Notes: generated by a model from the sequence alone, not told the origin. DNA of 64,000 nucleotides from S015-6 sp964384945 (GCA_964384945.1 CAYLMK010000016.1:1-64000); one strand, 5' to 3'; positions 40,825 through 50,025 are shown, numbered from the stretch's first letter. Numbers and translations: made by a program.

Positions 40825-42180
40825 ATGGCTCGGGTTCTCGTTCTGGACGAGCATCAGACCGTTCGCACGAACCTGTCTTCATCCCTCGAGAAAAGGGGGC
40901 ATGTCGCACTGGAGTGTGCGAGTGCCGCCGAGGCCCTTCGAAGGCTGGAAGAGGAAGAGATCGACCTCGTCCTCTGCAGTTTCCGCGTGGGGGACAGGCT
41001 CGTGGCACGGGAGATCCTGGAATGGGTGAAGGCACGGGAAGGAACCATGGAGGTCATCGTGCTCACAGGGCAGGGATGCGTGGCGGATGCGGTCGAGGCG
41101 ACCCGCGCGGGCGCCTACGATGTGATCGTCAAGCCCTGGGAGGCTGAAACGGTCATGAGGGTTGTGCACCACGCGCTCGAAAGGAAGAGGCTCAAGCGCC
41201 AGGTGCGGCACCTGTCGAGCGTACTGAAGAGACGGTTCCGGGCGGAAGGCATTGTCTACCGAAGCCGGCAGATGGAAGAGATCCTCCAGTTGGTCAAGCG
41301 GGTATCCCAGGTGGATGCGACCGTCCTGATTCAGGGAGAGAGCGGTACAGGGAAAGAGCTGATTGCCCGCACGATTCATGCGCAGAGCCCAAGAAGGAAC
41401 GGTCCCTTTCATGCGATCGACTGCGGGTCCATTCCGGAAAGCCTTCTGGAGAGCGAGCTTTTCGGACATACGAAGGGCGCCTTCACCGGCGCTGCGTCGG
41501 CCCGCAAGGGATTGTTCGAGGCCACGTACGGGGGGAGCCTGCTCCTGGACGAGGTTGGCGAGCTTCCTCTGCCGGTCCAGGTCAGGCTCCTGCGCGTTCT
41601 GCAGGAGAGGGAAGTGCGGCCCCTCGGTTCGGATCGCGCGCACAAGGTCGATTTGCGGATCTTGGCCGCTACGAACAAGGATCTGCAGGAAGAGGTTCAC
41701 CGCGGCGCCTTTCGTGAGGACCTGTTCTATCGGCTGAACGTGATTTCCATGCGGATTCCGCCTTTGCGGGAGCGGCCGGACGACATCCTGCCCCTTGCCG
41801 AACACTTTCTTCAGAAGCACGCGAAGACGACGAGGCAGGCGCCTCTGAGGATCGACCCGGCCGCAGCGAACCTTCTCCTGCGCAACCGATGGTCGGGGAA
41901 CGTTCGCGAGCTCGAGAATGCCATGCAGCGAGCGGTGGCGCTGGCCTCCGGCGACACCCTGCGGGTCGAAGACCTTCCCTTCTCCACCGAAGTCGACCCC
42001 CCGTTGGCGCTTCCGCCGCCCTTCGACGCGGAAGGCACCCTGGGAGAGATGGAAAAACGCTATGTCCTTTACATCCTCAGCAAGTACAAGGGGAACCGGG
42101 CGCGCGCCGCAGCGGTGCTCGGAATCGGGCGGAACACTCTCTGGCGCAAGCTGAAGTCCTATGGATTCAAAGATCGGTAG
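40825..42180 (+). CDS. NtrC-type sigma-54 activator with non-canonical receiver domain
   Basis: A 451-residue regulator: receiver (1-120), AAA+ domain (about 140-375) with Walker A GESGTGKE, the sigma-54-contacting GAFTGA loop, Walker B LLLDEVGELP, and a C-terminal Fis-type helix-turn-helix (RARAAAVLGIGRNTLWRKL). In the receiver the phospho-acceptor Asp of DxxLxD is replaced by Ser52 in DLVLCSFRV, while Lys (IVKPWE) and Thr (VLTGQG) remain. It cannot be phosphorylated at that site and may be constitutive or controlled by partner binding. No histidine kinase adjoins. The ATG at 40825 has AGGA five bases upstream. Confidence 0.93.
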   Translation: MARVLVLDEHQTVRTNLSSSLEKRGHVALECASAAEALRRLEEEEIDLVLCSFRVGDRLVAREILEWVKAREGTMEVIVLTGQGCVADAVEATRAGAYDVIVKPWEAETVMRVVHHALERKRLKRQVRHLSSVLKRRFRAEGIVYRSRQMEEILQLVKRVSQVDATVLIQGESGTGKELIARTIHAQSPRRNGPFHAIDCGSIPESLLESELFGHTKGAFTGAASARKGLFEATYGGSLLLDEVGELPLPVQVRLLRVLQEREVRPLGSDRAHKVDLRILAATNKDLQEEVHRGAFREDLFYRLNVISMRIPPLRERPDDILPLAEHFLQKHAKTTRQAPLRIDPAAANLLLRNRWSGNVRELENAMQRAVALASGDTLRVEDLPFSTEVDPPLALPPPFDAEGTLGEMEKRYVLYILSKYKGNRARAAAVLGIGRNTLWRKLKSYGFKDR

Positions 42181-42186
42181 GTGAGG

Positions 42187-43560
42187 ATGTACACGGGGGG
42201 AGACAGGCTCAGGCCCGCACTGATGACCGATCTTTATCAGATCACCATGGCGGCGGGCTACTATCTGCACGGGCGGCAGGAGGAGGCGACCTTCGAGCTC
42301 TTCTTTCGATCTCTCCCTGCGAATCGGTCCTATCTGGTGGCGGCCGGCCTGGAGCAGGCAGTCGAGTATCTCCTTCACCTCACCTTCGATCAAGAAGCGG
42401 TGCGGTTTCTCAGGCGCTTGCCCGTCCTTGCCCATCTCCCGGACGATTTTTTCCAGTACCTCTCCCGGTTTCGTTTCGAGGGGGATGTCTGGGGGGTGCC
42501 TGAGGGAACGGTCGTCTTTGCGAACGAGCCGGTCCTGCAGGTTCGCGCCCCTCTGCCTCAGGCCCAACTGGTCGAGACCTTCCTCCTCAGTCTGATTCAC
42601 TTTCAGACCCTGGTGGCCACCAAGGCGTCCCGGGTGGTGCAGGCCGCCGGGGGAAAGGGGGTGATCGACTTCGGAACCCGCCGGGCTCATGGACCGGAAG
42701 CGGGCGTCCTGGCCGCAAGGGCCAGCTTCATCGGCGGGTGCATCGGGACTTCGAACGTATTTGCAGGGAAGGAATTCGGAATTCCTGTTTACGGCACCGC
42801 GGCGCATTCGTGGACGCTGGCCTTCGACTCGGAGCGCGAGGCCTTCGAAAAGTACCACGCCGTCTTTCCGGATTCGACGATTCTTCTGATTGACACCTAT
42901 GACACGATTCGGGGCCTTCGGAACGCCCTGCTCGTTGGCAAGGATCTCAAGGCCGTCAGGATCGACAGCGGGAACCTGCTCGCCTTGAGTCGAGAGGTGC
43001 GCAGGATTTTGGACGAGGCCGGACTGCGGGGCACGAGGATCCTGGCGAGCGGGGACCTGAATGAATACAAGATCCGGGACTTGTTGCATTCCTCCGCTCC
43101 GATAGACCTTTTCGGGGTGGGTACGGAAATGGTGACGTCCCAGGACCGGCCGGCCCTGGCGGCGGTCTACAAGTTGGTCGAGCGACAGGGGCCGGATCGG
43201 GTCATCTACCGGGCGAAGTTCAGCGAGGAGAAGGAGACGTACCCGGGAAGGAAGCAGGTGTGGCGCCGGATGGATGCCGACGGGGCGTATGCCCGGGACG
43301 AGATCGCCCTGGCTGAAGAAACTCCTGCGGAGGACTCCGGGCACCTTCTGCGGAAGGTGCTGGAGCGCGGCGAGCTCCTGCACGATCTACCGCCCCTCGG
43401 GGCGTGCAGGGAAAGGACACTCAGCGAGATGAGTCGCCTGCCCGGTCGCTATCGAAGACTGGTTGCTGCAGACAGCTACCCGGTGGCTTTTTCGCGGAAA
43501 CTGGAGCGCAGCTTCACGGATATGCGCAGGGATACAGTCGAACGGGAGTTCCGGGAGTGA
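42187..43560 (+). CDS. pncB: Nicotinate phosphoribosyltransferase
   Basis: A 457-residue enzyme converting nicotinate to nicotinate mononucleotide in NAD salvage. It starts ALMTDLYQITMA, the family signature, and has EGTVVFANEPVLQV, the FGTRRAHG active-site loop (phosphorylated His region), GTSNVFAGKEFGIPVYGT-AHS and VGTEMVTSQDRPAL. The ATG at 42187 follows the AGGTGAGG just after the regulator stop; a GTG at 42181 in the same frame is the alternative. The start lies 6 bases after the regulator, so the two are probably co-transcribed. Confidence 0.94.
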   Translation: MYTGGDRLRPALMTDLYQITMAAGYYLHGRQEEATFELFFRSLPANRSYLVAAGLEQAVEYLLHLTFDQEAVRFLRRLPVLAHLPDDFFQYLSRFRFEGDVWGVPEGTVVFANEPVLQVRAPLPQAQLVETFLLSLIHFQTLVATKASRVVQAAGGKGVIDFGTRRAHGPEAGVLAARASFIGGCIGTSNVFAGKEFGIPVYGTAAHSWTLAFDSEREAFEKYHAVFPDSTILLIDTYDTIRGLRNALLVGKDLKAVRIDSGNLLALSREVRRILDEAGLRGTRILASGDLNEYKIRDLLHSSAPIDLFGVGTEMVTSQDRPALAAVYKLVERQGPDRVIYRAKFSEEKETYPGRKQVWRRMDADGAYARDEIALAEETPAEDSGHLLRKVLERGELLHDLPPLGACRERTLSEMSRLPGRYRRLVAADSYPVAFSRKLERSFTDMRRDTVEREFRE

Positions 43561-43593
43561 AGAACCGTCCGGCGGGGTTCGTTCAAAGAGCCG

Positions 43594-43779
43594 CTAATCC
43601 GTTTGCAGCTTTTTCTGGTAGTACTTGACGTCGCGCAGCCTGAACTTCCAGTACTTACCCTCTTTCACTCCCCTGAGTTTGCCCTTTCGGGCCAGATAGA
43701 TTACGTCGTCCGGGGGAAGGTCCAGGATGTGCGCGACGTCTTTGGACCGCAGCATGGTTTCTTTCTTGACAGCCGGCAT
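43594..43779 (-). CDS. Miniature helix-turn-helix protein (second copy type)
   Basis: A 61-residue protein consisting of one excisionase/MerR-type helix-turn-helix (MLRSKDVAHILDLPPDDVIYLARKGKLRGVKEGKYWKFRLRDV). Same plan as 4327-4527 but well diverged. The ATG at 43779 has AGGAGG upstream, and a promoter (TTTACC-17-TATGAT) lies 37 bases before it. Standalone, convergent with pncB. The target is unknown. Confidence 0.82.
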   Translation of the reverse strand: MPAVKKETMLRSKDVAHILDLPPDDVIYLARKGKLRGVKEGKYWKFRLRDVKYYQKKLQTD

Positions 43780-44138
43780 ACCGTGCCTCCTGATTCTCCT
43801 TGAGAAATTTCACATATCATAACACTTCTTTACGAATAGGTAAAGACAAAAATGAAAAAAGTTACAACAATTTCACAATTGTCGGTTCCTGCACACCGGG
43901 TCGCATGAAGTCCTGTTCCTCCCTTCGCAACATTTGGATTCTTGCGGCGGACAATGGGTTTCGCAAGAACCTTGCGCATCGAAGCCCGGGCTGGGGATCC
44001 GGGCCGGCTCGTCGGTGGCTTTGCAGGGGGAAAAGTGATATAGAATAATATTTTGAACGGGAGCTGAGCCCGGGTTAGCACCCCTGTGGTTTCGACCGCG
44101 ACCCCACCGCCGGATGCGACAGGGGGAGAGGAGGCAGA
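43780..44138. other. Divergent intergenic region, AT-rich
   Basis: 359 bases without a supported gene. The left third is strongly AT-rich and holds the mini-HTH promoter; the right part holds TTGCAG (44021-44026), 17 bases and AATAAT (44044-44049) as a weak candidate promoter for the gene at 44139. An 82-codon open frame here (43800-44048) has no motif and no ribosome site. Confidence 0.5.
43816..43844 (-). promoter_or_regulatory. Sigma-70 promoter of the mini HTH gene at 43779
   Basis: On the minus strand TTTACC (43839-43844), a 17-base spacer and TATGAT (43816-43821) match the consensus at 9 of 12 positions. The predicted leader is about 30 bases and contains an AGGAGG ribosome site. Confidence 0.6.
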
Positions 44139-45563
44139 TTGAGGAACATCATCCTTTGCGACGACGAACTCCCTTTCTATTTCGTCGATCAAGGCCTCAG
44201 ACAAGATACCCTGTTCCTCTGTGAGGATTCGAGGCTTCAAAAGCGTCTGATCCGCAACGGTGCCCGGTGCAGGAGGGGCAGGTTCAAACACCGGGCGACG
44301 TACGCGAGGCTTCGCATCTGCCCCACGGACAGAATCGCCGTGTTCATGCGGGACGCGAAGGCGGGGGAGGAGAGCCTGCAGGCCGTCATGGCCCATACGG
44401 ATGCCTCCGCGATCACCCTGGTCGAGGAGAAGGCCGGAAGGAGAAGGTCCGCCGCGTCGATGCACCCGAGGGTGCGCTCGGTCCCGATGGTCGAGCTGGT
44501 TCGAAACGGGCTGATCAACGAAATCGAAAAGACGCTCTGTGCAGCCCGGCTGCGCGCGCTGCGTTCGATTTTTCATGACCAGGAGAGGGTCCTTCTCCTC
44601 GTGCAGTACGATCCGGACCCGGACGCAATTGCCAGCGCGATCGCCATGAGAGTGCTCTTGGGCAGGAACAAGGTGAGTGCGCCCATCGCCACCTTCGGCG
44701 GGGTGACAAGGCCGGAAAACATCGCCATGTTGAACCTGCTCGAAATCGAGGTCATCCAGATCCGGCTCGAGGAACTCAACGAATACAATCGAATCGTGCT
44801 GCTGGACGTTCAGCCTTCCCACTTTCGGGAGGTGCTGCCCCGGGTCGACGTCATCATCGACCATCATCCGGAAAACGAGAACGCCGTCTGTCTTTTCAAA
44901 GATATCCGCCCCCATTACGGCGCGACGTCCACGATTCTGCAGGAGTACCTGCAGGCGGGTGACGTCAGAATCACCCAGAAGGTGGCCACGGCGCTTCTGT
45001 ACGGCATCAAGACCGATACGCTCCTGCTGGAGAGGGAGGCGATCGAGAACGATCTGAAGGCCTTCTCCTCTCTCTATCCGATGGCAAACCATCGTTTGAT
45101 CCGAAGGATGGAGAGGCCCCAACTGCCCAAGGAAGACCTGAGCGTGCTCAGCAAGGCATTTCAGAGCCCTTCGATCCTGGGGGACGTCATCTACGTTCAC
45201 TTGGACGATTTGAGCCGTGAGGACATCGTGCCGTACATTGCGGATTTCTGCCTGGAGGTGGAGGGCATTGAGTGGGCCGTCGTCTCCGGGATCTACGACC
45301 GCAGAGTGGTGGTTTCGGCGAGGAACTACGGGACCACGCGAAGCGCCGGGGAGTTGCTTCGGGCGGCCTTCTCCGCTTACGGATCGGCGGGCGGGCACCG
45401 TTCCATGGCGAAGGCCGTCTTTTCGCTCGACTCCCTCGACGAGAAGGATGCGAAGGACCCTCAGCGTTTCGTACGCAAGAGATTCCTGGAGGTCTATCAG
45501 GCCGCCTTGAGAAGCGCGCCGCCTGCCCGTCCCGGCGCGAGAAACGGAGCGAAGGGGGAGTGA
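44139..45563 (+). CDS. DHH-family phosphoesterase with N-terminal regulatory domain
   Basis: A 474-residue protein. Residues 1-145 look like a degenerate TrkA/RCK-type Rossmann domain (no GxGxxG); 150-300 hold the DHH domain, with VQYDPDPDAIASA and VIIDHHPE; the C terminus has DHHA1-type GGHRSMA. Relatives hydrolyse oligoribonucleotides or cyclic dinucleotides. The start is TTG at 44139 with the strong site GGAGAGGAGG; no ATG in frame fits. It overlaps the next gene by four bases (GTGA), so the two are coupled. Confidence 0.82.
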   Translation: MRNIILCDDELPFYFVDQGLRQDTLFLCEDSRLQKRLIRNGARCRRGRFKHRATYARLRICPTDRIAVFMRDAKAGEESLQAVMAHTDASAITLVEEKAGRRRSAASMHPRVRSVPMVELVRNGLINEIEKTLCAARLRALRSIFHDQERVLLLVQYDPDPDAIASAIAMRVLLGRNKVSAPIATFGGVTRPENIAMLNLLEIEVIQIRLEELNEYNRIVLLDVQPSHFREVLPRVDVIIDHHPENENAVCLFKDIRPHYGATSTILQEYLQAGDVRITQKVATALLYGIKTDTLLLEREAIENDLKAFSSLYPMANHRLIRRMERPQLPKEDLSVLSKAFQSPSILGDVIYVHLDDLSREDIVPYIADFCLEVEGIEWAVVSGIYDRRVVVSARNYGTTRSAGELLRAAFSAYGSAGGHRSMAKAVFSLDSLDEKDAKDPQRFVRKRFLEVYQAALRSAPPARPGARNGAKGE

Positions 45564-46399
45564 CGGAAGTCCGAAGGCTGCGGCTCGCCGCGGTGCAGAT
45601 GTGTTCCACCCGGGACCTCGCGCACAACCTGAAAAGGGCGGGCGAGAGAATTCGGGAGGCCGCCGACCGCGGCGCGGACGTGGTGGCCCTGCCCGAGAAT
45701 TTCGCCTTCATGGGGTCGGACGAGGAGCGCCCTCGTGTGGCCCAGGGCATGGACGGAGAAATCCTCAGGACGCTCAGGGGCCTGGCGCGCGAGAGGGCGG
45801 TCCACATCCTGGCAGGGAGCTTCCTCTACAGGCCTGCGGATGAACCGGACGGAAAGCCGTACAACACCAGCGTCTTTCTCGACCGGGAGGGCACCCTGGC
45901 CGCGGTCTATCACAAGATCCATCTCTTCGATGTTTCCCTGGCGGATGGGGCGAGCTACCGCGAGTCGGGGCGGGTCCGGCCGGGTCAAGAACTCGCCACG
46001 GTTTGCCGGGACGGAGTCACCTTCGGCTTGACGATCTGCTACGATCTGCGCTTTCCGGAACTCTACCGGGCTCTGGCCCGCAAGGGTGCGCAGGTCGTCT
46101 TCGTGCCCGCCGCATTCACCTCGGTCACGGGAAAGGAGCACTGGATGCCCCTGCTGCAGGCCAGGGCGATCGAGAGCCAGATCTATGTCGTGGCGCCGGC
46201 GCAGTTCGGCCGGCACGACGCGAAGCGCGAGACGCACGGTCATTCGGCGATCGTCGACCCCTGGGGCGCTGTCCTGGCCCAGGCGCCGGAGCGGGAGTGC
46301 GTTATCTGTGCGGACTTTGACGGAGAATACCTGGAGGAAGTACGGCGCCGGATTCCGGTTCTCGATCATGCTCGTCCCGATTTGTTTCGCGATCCCTGA
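45560..46399 (+). CDS. Carbon-nitrogen hydrolase (nitrilase superfamily, Nit1/Nit2 type)
   Basis: A 279-residue amidase. The catalytic triad is visible: Glu in ALPENFAFM, Lys in YHKIHLFDV and Cys in TICYDLRFPELYR. This pattern matches the Nit1/Nit2 group, which removes an amide from deaminated glutathione or 2-oxoglutaramate-like acids (metabolite repair). The start is GTG at 45560 within the DHH stop, with GAAGGGGGA upstream. Confidence 0.9.
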   Translation: MTEVRRLRLAAVQMCSTRDLAHNLKRAGERIREAADRGADVVALPENFAFMGSDEERPRVAQGMDGEILRTLRGLARERAVHILAGSFLYRPADEPDGKPYNTSVFLDREGTLAAVYHKIHLFDVSLADGASYRESGRVRPGQELATVCRDGVTFGLTICYDLRFPELYRALARKGAQVVFVPAAFTSVTGKEHWMPLLQARAIESQIYVVAPAQFGRHDAKRETHGHSAIVDPWGAVLAQAPERECVICADFDGEYLEEVRRRIPVLDHARPDLFRDP

Positions 46400-46444
46400 A
46401 TGCGGTTCGTGCAGGCGACGCACGGATCGGCGGGAGAGGGGGAT

Positions 46445-46987
46445 TCAGAGGACGGATTGGGTCGTCGAGCGGGTGTCGGCCTCTTCGTCGGGCGATTTCG
46501 CATCTTCCCGCATACGTTTCTTCTGGTAGAAGGTTCGGCGGAGGCTCGAGAGGCGGTCTACGAGCAGGATCCCATCGAGGTGGTCGATTTCGTGTTGGAG
46601 GCAGATGGCAAGCAGGCCCTCGGCCTGGATGCGCGTCTCCGTGTCGTCGGGCAAGAGGGCCTCGACGGTGACGGCCTCGGCGCGGTCCACTTCCACGATC
46701 AGGTCGGGGCAGCTCAAGCACCCCTCTTCACTCTTGGTCTCTCCCTGCCTGTCAACGATCCTTGGATTGACAAGCTTCAGAAGCGTGTCGCCCTTCTCGC
46801 CTCGCTCCACGTCCACAACGATGAGCCTGGCGTTTTTCCCCACCTGGGGGGCTGCCAGCCCGATGCCGTTGTTCAGGTACATGGTTTCCGCCATGTCGTC
46901 GAGCAGGCGACGGATTTCGTCCGTCACGGTTCCGACCGGAGCGCACGTAGCTCTGAGCACCGGATCGGGGTAGGTATGAATCCTCAT
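46445..46987 (-). CDS. def: Peptide deformylase
   Basis: A 180-residue enzyme that removes the formyl group from new proteins. All three motifs are present: GIGLAAPQVG, EGCLS and QHEIDHLDG (HExxH variant), which bind Fe2+. The start is ATG at 46987 (MRIHTYPDPVL, family-typical); 46996 is an alternative. The 45 bases downstream separate it from the convergent nitrilase gene. Confidence 0.96.
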   Translation of the reverse strand: MRIHTYPDPVLRATCAPVGTVTDEIRRLLDDMAETMYLNNGIGLAAPQVGKNARLIVVDVERGEKGDTLLKLVNPRIVDRQGETKSEEGCLSCPDLIVEVDRAEAVTVEALLPDDTETRIQAEGLLAICLQHEIDHLDGILLVDRLSSLRRTFYQKKRMREDAKSPDEEADTRSTTQSVL

Positions 46988-47118
46988 GCTGGCCATGCGT
47001 ATCAACCGTCCTTTCGGCCGGCGGCGATCGTCATCCGCGACGCATCCTCTCTTTCCGTTTTGGATGATTCCTGCGGTCCCATGGGTTCCGGGCCTTTCGA
47101 CAGACCGGTCCGAAACGA

Positions 47119-47514
47119 TCAGAAGCCGTCGTCCGACAGGTCGGAGGGCGCTTCGGGACCCTCGAGGCCGCCGCCTCCGGGCCCTTCGTCCAGGCCCTTT
47201 CCGGAGGCGATTTCGTCGGCCATCTGATCGATTTCGTCCTTGCTCACGTCTTCGCCGAATTCCCCTCCCATTCTCTTGAGCCACCGGGCCATGCTCGCAG
47301 GATCGTTTTCGTCGAGCCCGGCCAGGCGGCTCGGGTCGGTCAGGGATTCCAAACGTGATTCCTCCGATTTGATCGAAGAGAACCGGGAAACGAGGCGCGT
47401 CATGTTTCCGCTGCTGCAATGGCGGCAACGAAGAGACGACGCATCCTCCGCCTTCAGAACGAGTACTTCGAATTTCTTCCTGCAATCCTGGCATCGATAT
47501 TCGTAGATCGGCAT
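47119..47514 (-). CDS. FmdB-family zinc-ribbon protein
   Basis: A 131-residue protein. It begins MPIYEYRCQDC...RCRHC, the zinc ribbon (CxxC...CxxC) of the FmdB family, then an acidic, Gly-rich tail (GGGGLEGPEAPSDLSDDGF). FmdB proteins are small metal-binding candidate regulators of uncertain role. It lies 131 bases upstream of def on the same strand. Confidence 0.88.
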   Translation of the reverse strand: MPIYEYRCQDCRKKFEVLVLKAEDASSLRCRHCSSGNMTRLVSRFSSIKSEESRLESLTDPSRLAGLDENDPASMARWLKRMGGEFGEDVSKDEIDQMADEIASGKGLDEGPGGGGLEGPEAPSDLSDDGF

Positions 47515-47584
47515 AGGCTCTGGCCTCCCCTTGTCCTCCTGCTTTGATTTAACAACGCGTTCCCGCAGGATGTCAAGGCGCCTT

Positions 47585-49195
47585 TCATCGATAGCCGCGC
47601 CAGAGAATCGTGTCCCTTCGCCACGTTTCGTCGTCGGTGAGGGGGTAATTGATGTTGTAGTGCAGCCCCCGGCTCTCCTTCCGGATCATGGCACTGGTGA
47701 TGATCAGGTCCGCCACAAGGGCGAGGTTTCTCAATTCGATGAGATCGCTCGTTATGAGAAAGTCCCAGTAATACTGATGGATCTCTCCCGCCAGCGCATC
47801 GATCCTCCGTTTTGCTCGATCGAGCCTCTTGTTGGAGCGAAAGATGCCCACATAATTGGACATGAGTCGCCGAATTTCGTCCCAGTTGTGGGAGACCACG
47901 ATCGATTCGTCGCTGTCGACCGCATGTCCGCTGGTCCAGTCCGGCAGCGTCGGGCAAAGCCCGATTCGCCCCTCGGCCTGCATCGAGGAGGCGTCCGCAG
48001 CCCGATGTGCGAAAACCATGGCTTCGAGCAGGGAGTTGCTTGCCAGTCGGTTGGCTCCGTGGAGCCCGGTGCAGGCAACCTCCCCTACGGCATACAGTCC
48101 CTGGATGTCGGTTTGACCCTTTGCATCCACCAAGACGCCCCCGCAGGTGTAATGCGCTGCGGGAACCACGGGAATGGGATCCCGCGTGATGTCGATCCCG
48201 AGGTCAAGGCACTGGCTGTATATGTTCGGGAACCGGGTCCGGATGAAGTCGGGGTCCCGATGCGTGATGTCCAAGGTGACGTATTCGTCACCCCGTTTTT
48301 TCAGTTCCTTGTCGATGGCGCGCGCCACGATGTCCCGTGGGGCCAGGCATCCCTTCGGATGGTATTTTTCCATGAAGGAAGCCCCGTCCTTCAAACGCAG
48401 GATGCCCCCTTCTCCCCTGACCGCTTCGGAGATCAGGAAGGACTTGGCCTTCGGATGATACAGGCAGGTGGGGTGAAACTGGATGAACTCCAGGTTTGCG
48501 ACCCTCGCACCGGCACGGTAGGCCATGGCGATCCCGTCGCCCGTGGCGATGTCCGGATTGCTCGTATACAGGTAGACCTTGCCGGCGCCTCCGGTTGCCA
48601 GGACGGTCGTGCGGGACACGAAGGAGTGCACCTGGTTTTGCCGAATATCAAGCACATAAGCTCCCCAACATCTCTTCTCCGCGGGTGCAACGTCCCGGTC
48701 CCTGGGATGGACGAGCAGATCGACCGCAATATGGTAGTCCCGGAATTGAATCCGCGGGTTCTCCGAGGCGATCAGAAACAGCTTGTCTACGATTTCCCTG
48801 CCGGTGAAGTCGGAGGCGTGCAGGATTCTTCGCCTCGAGTGCCCACCTTCCAATCCCAGATCGAACTCGTTCATCCGTGCGTCTTTCCGGGTGGTGAAGC
48901 GGACACCGAGCCGGACCAGATCCTTGATGCGGGAGGGGCCCTCCGAGATAACCCCCCGGACGACCTCTTCGTTGCAGAGGTTGGCGCCGGCAACAAGTGT
49001 GTCCCGGACATGTTCCTCGAAGGAGTCCTCCTTGCTCGAAACCGCCGCAATGCCTCCTTGCGCGTAGTTCGTGCTGGACTCGCTCGCATCCTTCTTCGCC
49101 AGAATGGTCACGGTGCCGTGTCGAGCCGCTTGCAAGGCGAACCACAGCCCTGCGATCCCCCCCCCGATGACCAGAAAGTCGCTCTCATAACGCAT
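47585..49195 (-). CDS. nadB: L-aspartate oxidase
   Basis: A 536-residue flavoprotein that converts L-aspartate to iminoaspartate, the first step of bacterial NAD synthesis. FAD-binding GGGIAGLW, active-site region STNYAQGGIAAV, EGGHSRRRILHA, and HYTCGGVLVDAKGQT, a signature of NadB over fumarate reductases. nadA and nadC are not in the window. It is divergent from the lytic transglycosylase gene, and together with pncB supplies NAD by two routes. Confidence 0.95.
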   Translation of the reverse strand: MRYESDFLVIGGGIAGLWFALQAARHGTVTILAKKDASESSTNYAQGGIAAVSSKEDSFEEHVRDTLVAGANLCNEEVVRGVISEGPSRIKDLVRLGVRFTTRKDARMNEFDLGLEGGHSRRRILHASDFTGREIVDKLFLIASENPRIQFRDYHIAVDLLVHPRDRDVAPAEKRCWGAYVLDIRQNQVHSFVSRTTVLATGGAGKVYLYTSNPDIATGDGIAMAYRAGARVANLEFIQFHPTCLYHPKAKSFLISEAVRGEGGILRLKDGASFMEKYHPKGCLAPRDIVARAIDKELKKRGDEYVTLDITHRDPDFIRTRFPNIYSQCLDLGIDITRDPIPVVPAAHYTCGGVLVDAKGQTDIQGLYAVGEVACTGLHGANRLASNSLLEAMVFAHRAADASSMQAEGRIGLCPTLPDWTSGHAVDSDESIVVSHNWDEIRRLMSNYVGIFRSNKRLDRAKRRIDALAGEIHQYYWDFLITSDLIELRNLALVADLIITSAMIRKESRGLHYNINYPLTDDETWRRDTILWRGYR

Positions 49196-49318
49196 AACCG
49201 TCTCCTCCCATCAATGCCCGGCCACTTTATTAAATCAGAAAACGAGTCGAACTGTAAGGGGAAGGAGAAAAAGGGGAATCTCCCATGCGGGGGTTTGACA
49301 AGGCAGTGGTCTTTTTGA

Positions 49319-50017
49319 ATGATGGGGATGGCAATGAACGAGGCGGAGCAGGACAGAACAGGAAACCTGGGCTTGAAGCGGATTGCCGGCGTTGGGCTCT
49401 TGCTGGGGGTCCTGTGGGGAGGTCTTGCCCCGCGCGCCGGAGGAGACATCTATTGGTTCCAGGATGAGCAGGGGGTCCTCCATATCTCCAACGTACCCGT
49501 GGACCCCCGTTTCCGTTTCAAGGAGAGGGAGGAGGGGGACCGGCGGGGAGGCGTGACAACGGCTGGAACGTCCCGGAAGAGCTATGATAGGCTCATCGAC
49601 AAGATTGCGCAGGCCGAAGGACTGGATCCCGATCTGCTCCGGGCGGTGGTCGAGGCGGAGTCCGACTTCAACCCGGATGCGATCTCCAGGAAGGGCGCCG
49701 TGGGACTGATGCAACTGATGCCGGAGACGGCCCGAAGGCTGGGGGTTTCCGATCCTTTTCATCCCTCGGACAATCTGGAGGGTGGTGCGCGGTACCTCCG
49801 GTCGCTGATCAACAAGTACGAGGGCATCCTCCCGCTGGCCTTGTCCGCTTACAATGCAGGGGAGAACGCCGTGGACCAGCACAAGGGGATTCCACCGTAT
49901 CCGGAAACCCGCGCCTATGTGCAGAAAGTGCTCACGTCCTACGGTAGGGCATCGAAGGGGCGGCAGGGCCCTGGCGAGCCAAGGGGGCAAGCAGAGCCAT
50001 GGGGGTCCTCGGATTGA
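49319..50017 (+). CDS. Lytic murein transglycosylase (SLT domain) with DUF4124-type N terminus
   Basis: About 230 residues. An N-terminal hydrophobic segment serves as signal or anchor (LKRIAGVGLLLGVLWGGL), then a short DUF4124-like stretch (IYWFQDEQGVLHISN) and the SLT domain: E114 in VVEAESDFNP is the catalytic acid, followed by AVGLMQLMPETA and ALSAYNAGE. Cleaves the glycan strand of peptidoglycan in the periplasm. The start is one of several ATGs (49319, 49328 or 49334). Confidence 0.93.
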   Translation: MMGMAMNEAEQDRTGNLGLKRIAGVGLLLGVLWGGLAPRAGGDIYWFQDEQGVLHISNVPVDPRFRFKEREEGDRRGGVTTAGTSRKSYDRLIDKIAQAEGLDPDLLRAVVEAESDFNPDAISRKGAVGLMQLMPETARRLGVSDPFHPSDNLEGGARYLRSLINKYEGILPLALSAYNAGENAVDQHKGIPPYPETRAYVQKVLTSYGRASKGRQGPGEPRGQAEPWGSSD

Positions 50018-50025
50018 CGAGACGC

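Noticed and set aside
43800..44048. An 82-codon frame in the intergenic AT-rich region
   Set aside because: It lacks a ribosome site, has no motif, and overlaps a well-formed promoter on the other strand.
49295..49323. TTGACA-17-AATGAT as promoter of the lytic transglycosylase gene
   Set aside because: The -10 is poor and overlaps the first ATG codon, so it does not fit the likely translation start.
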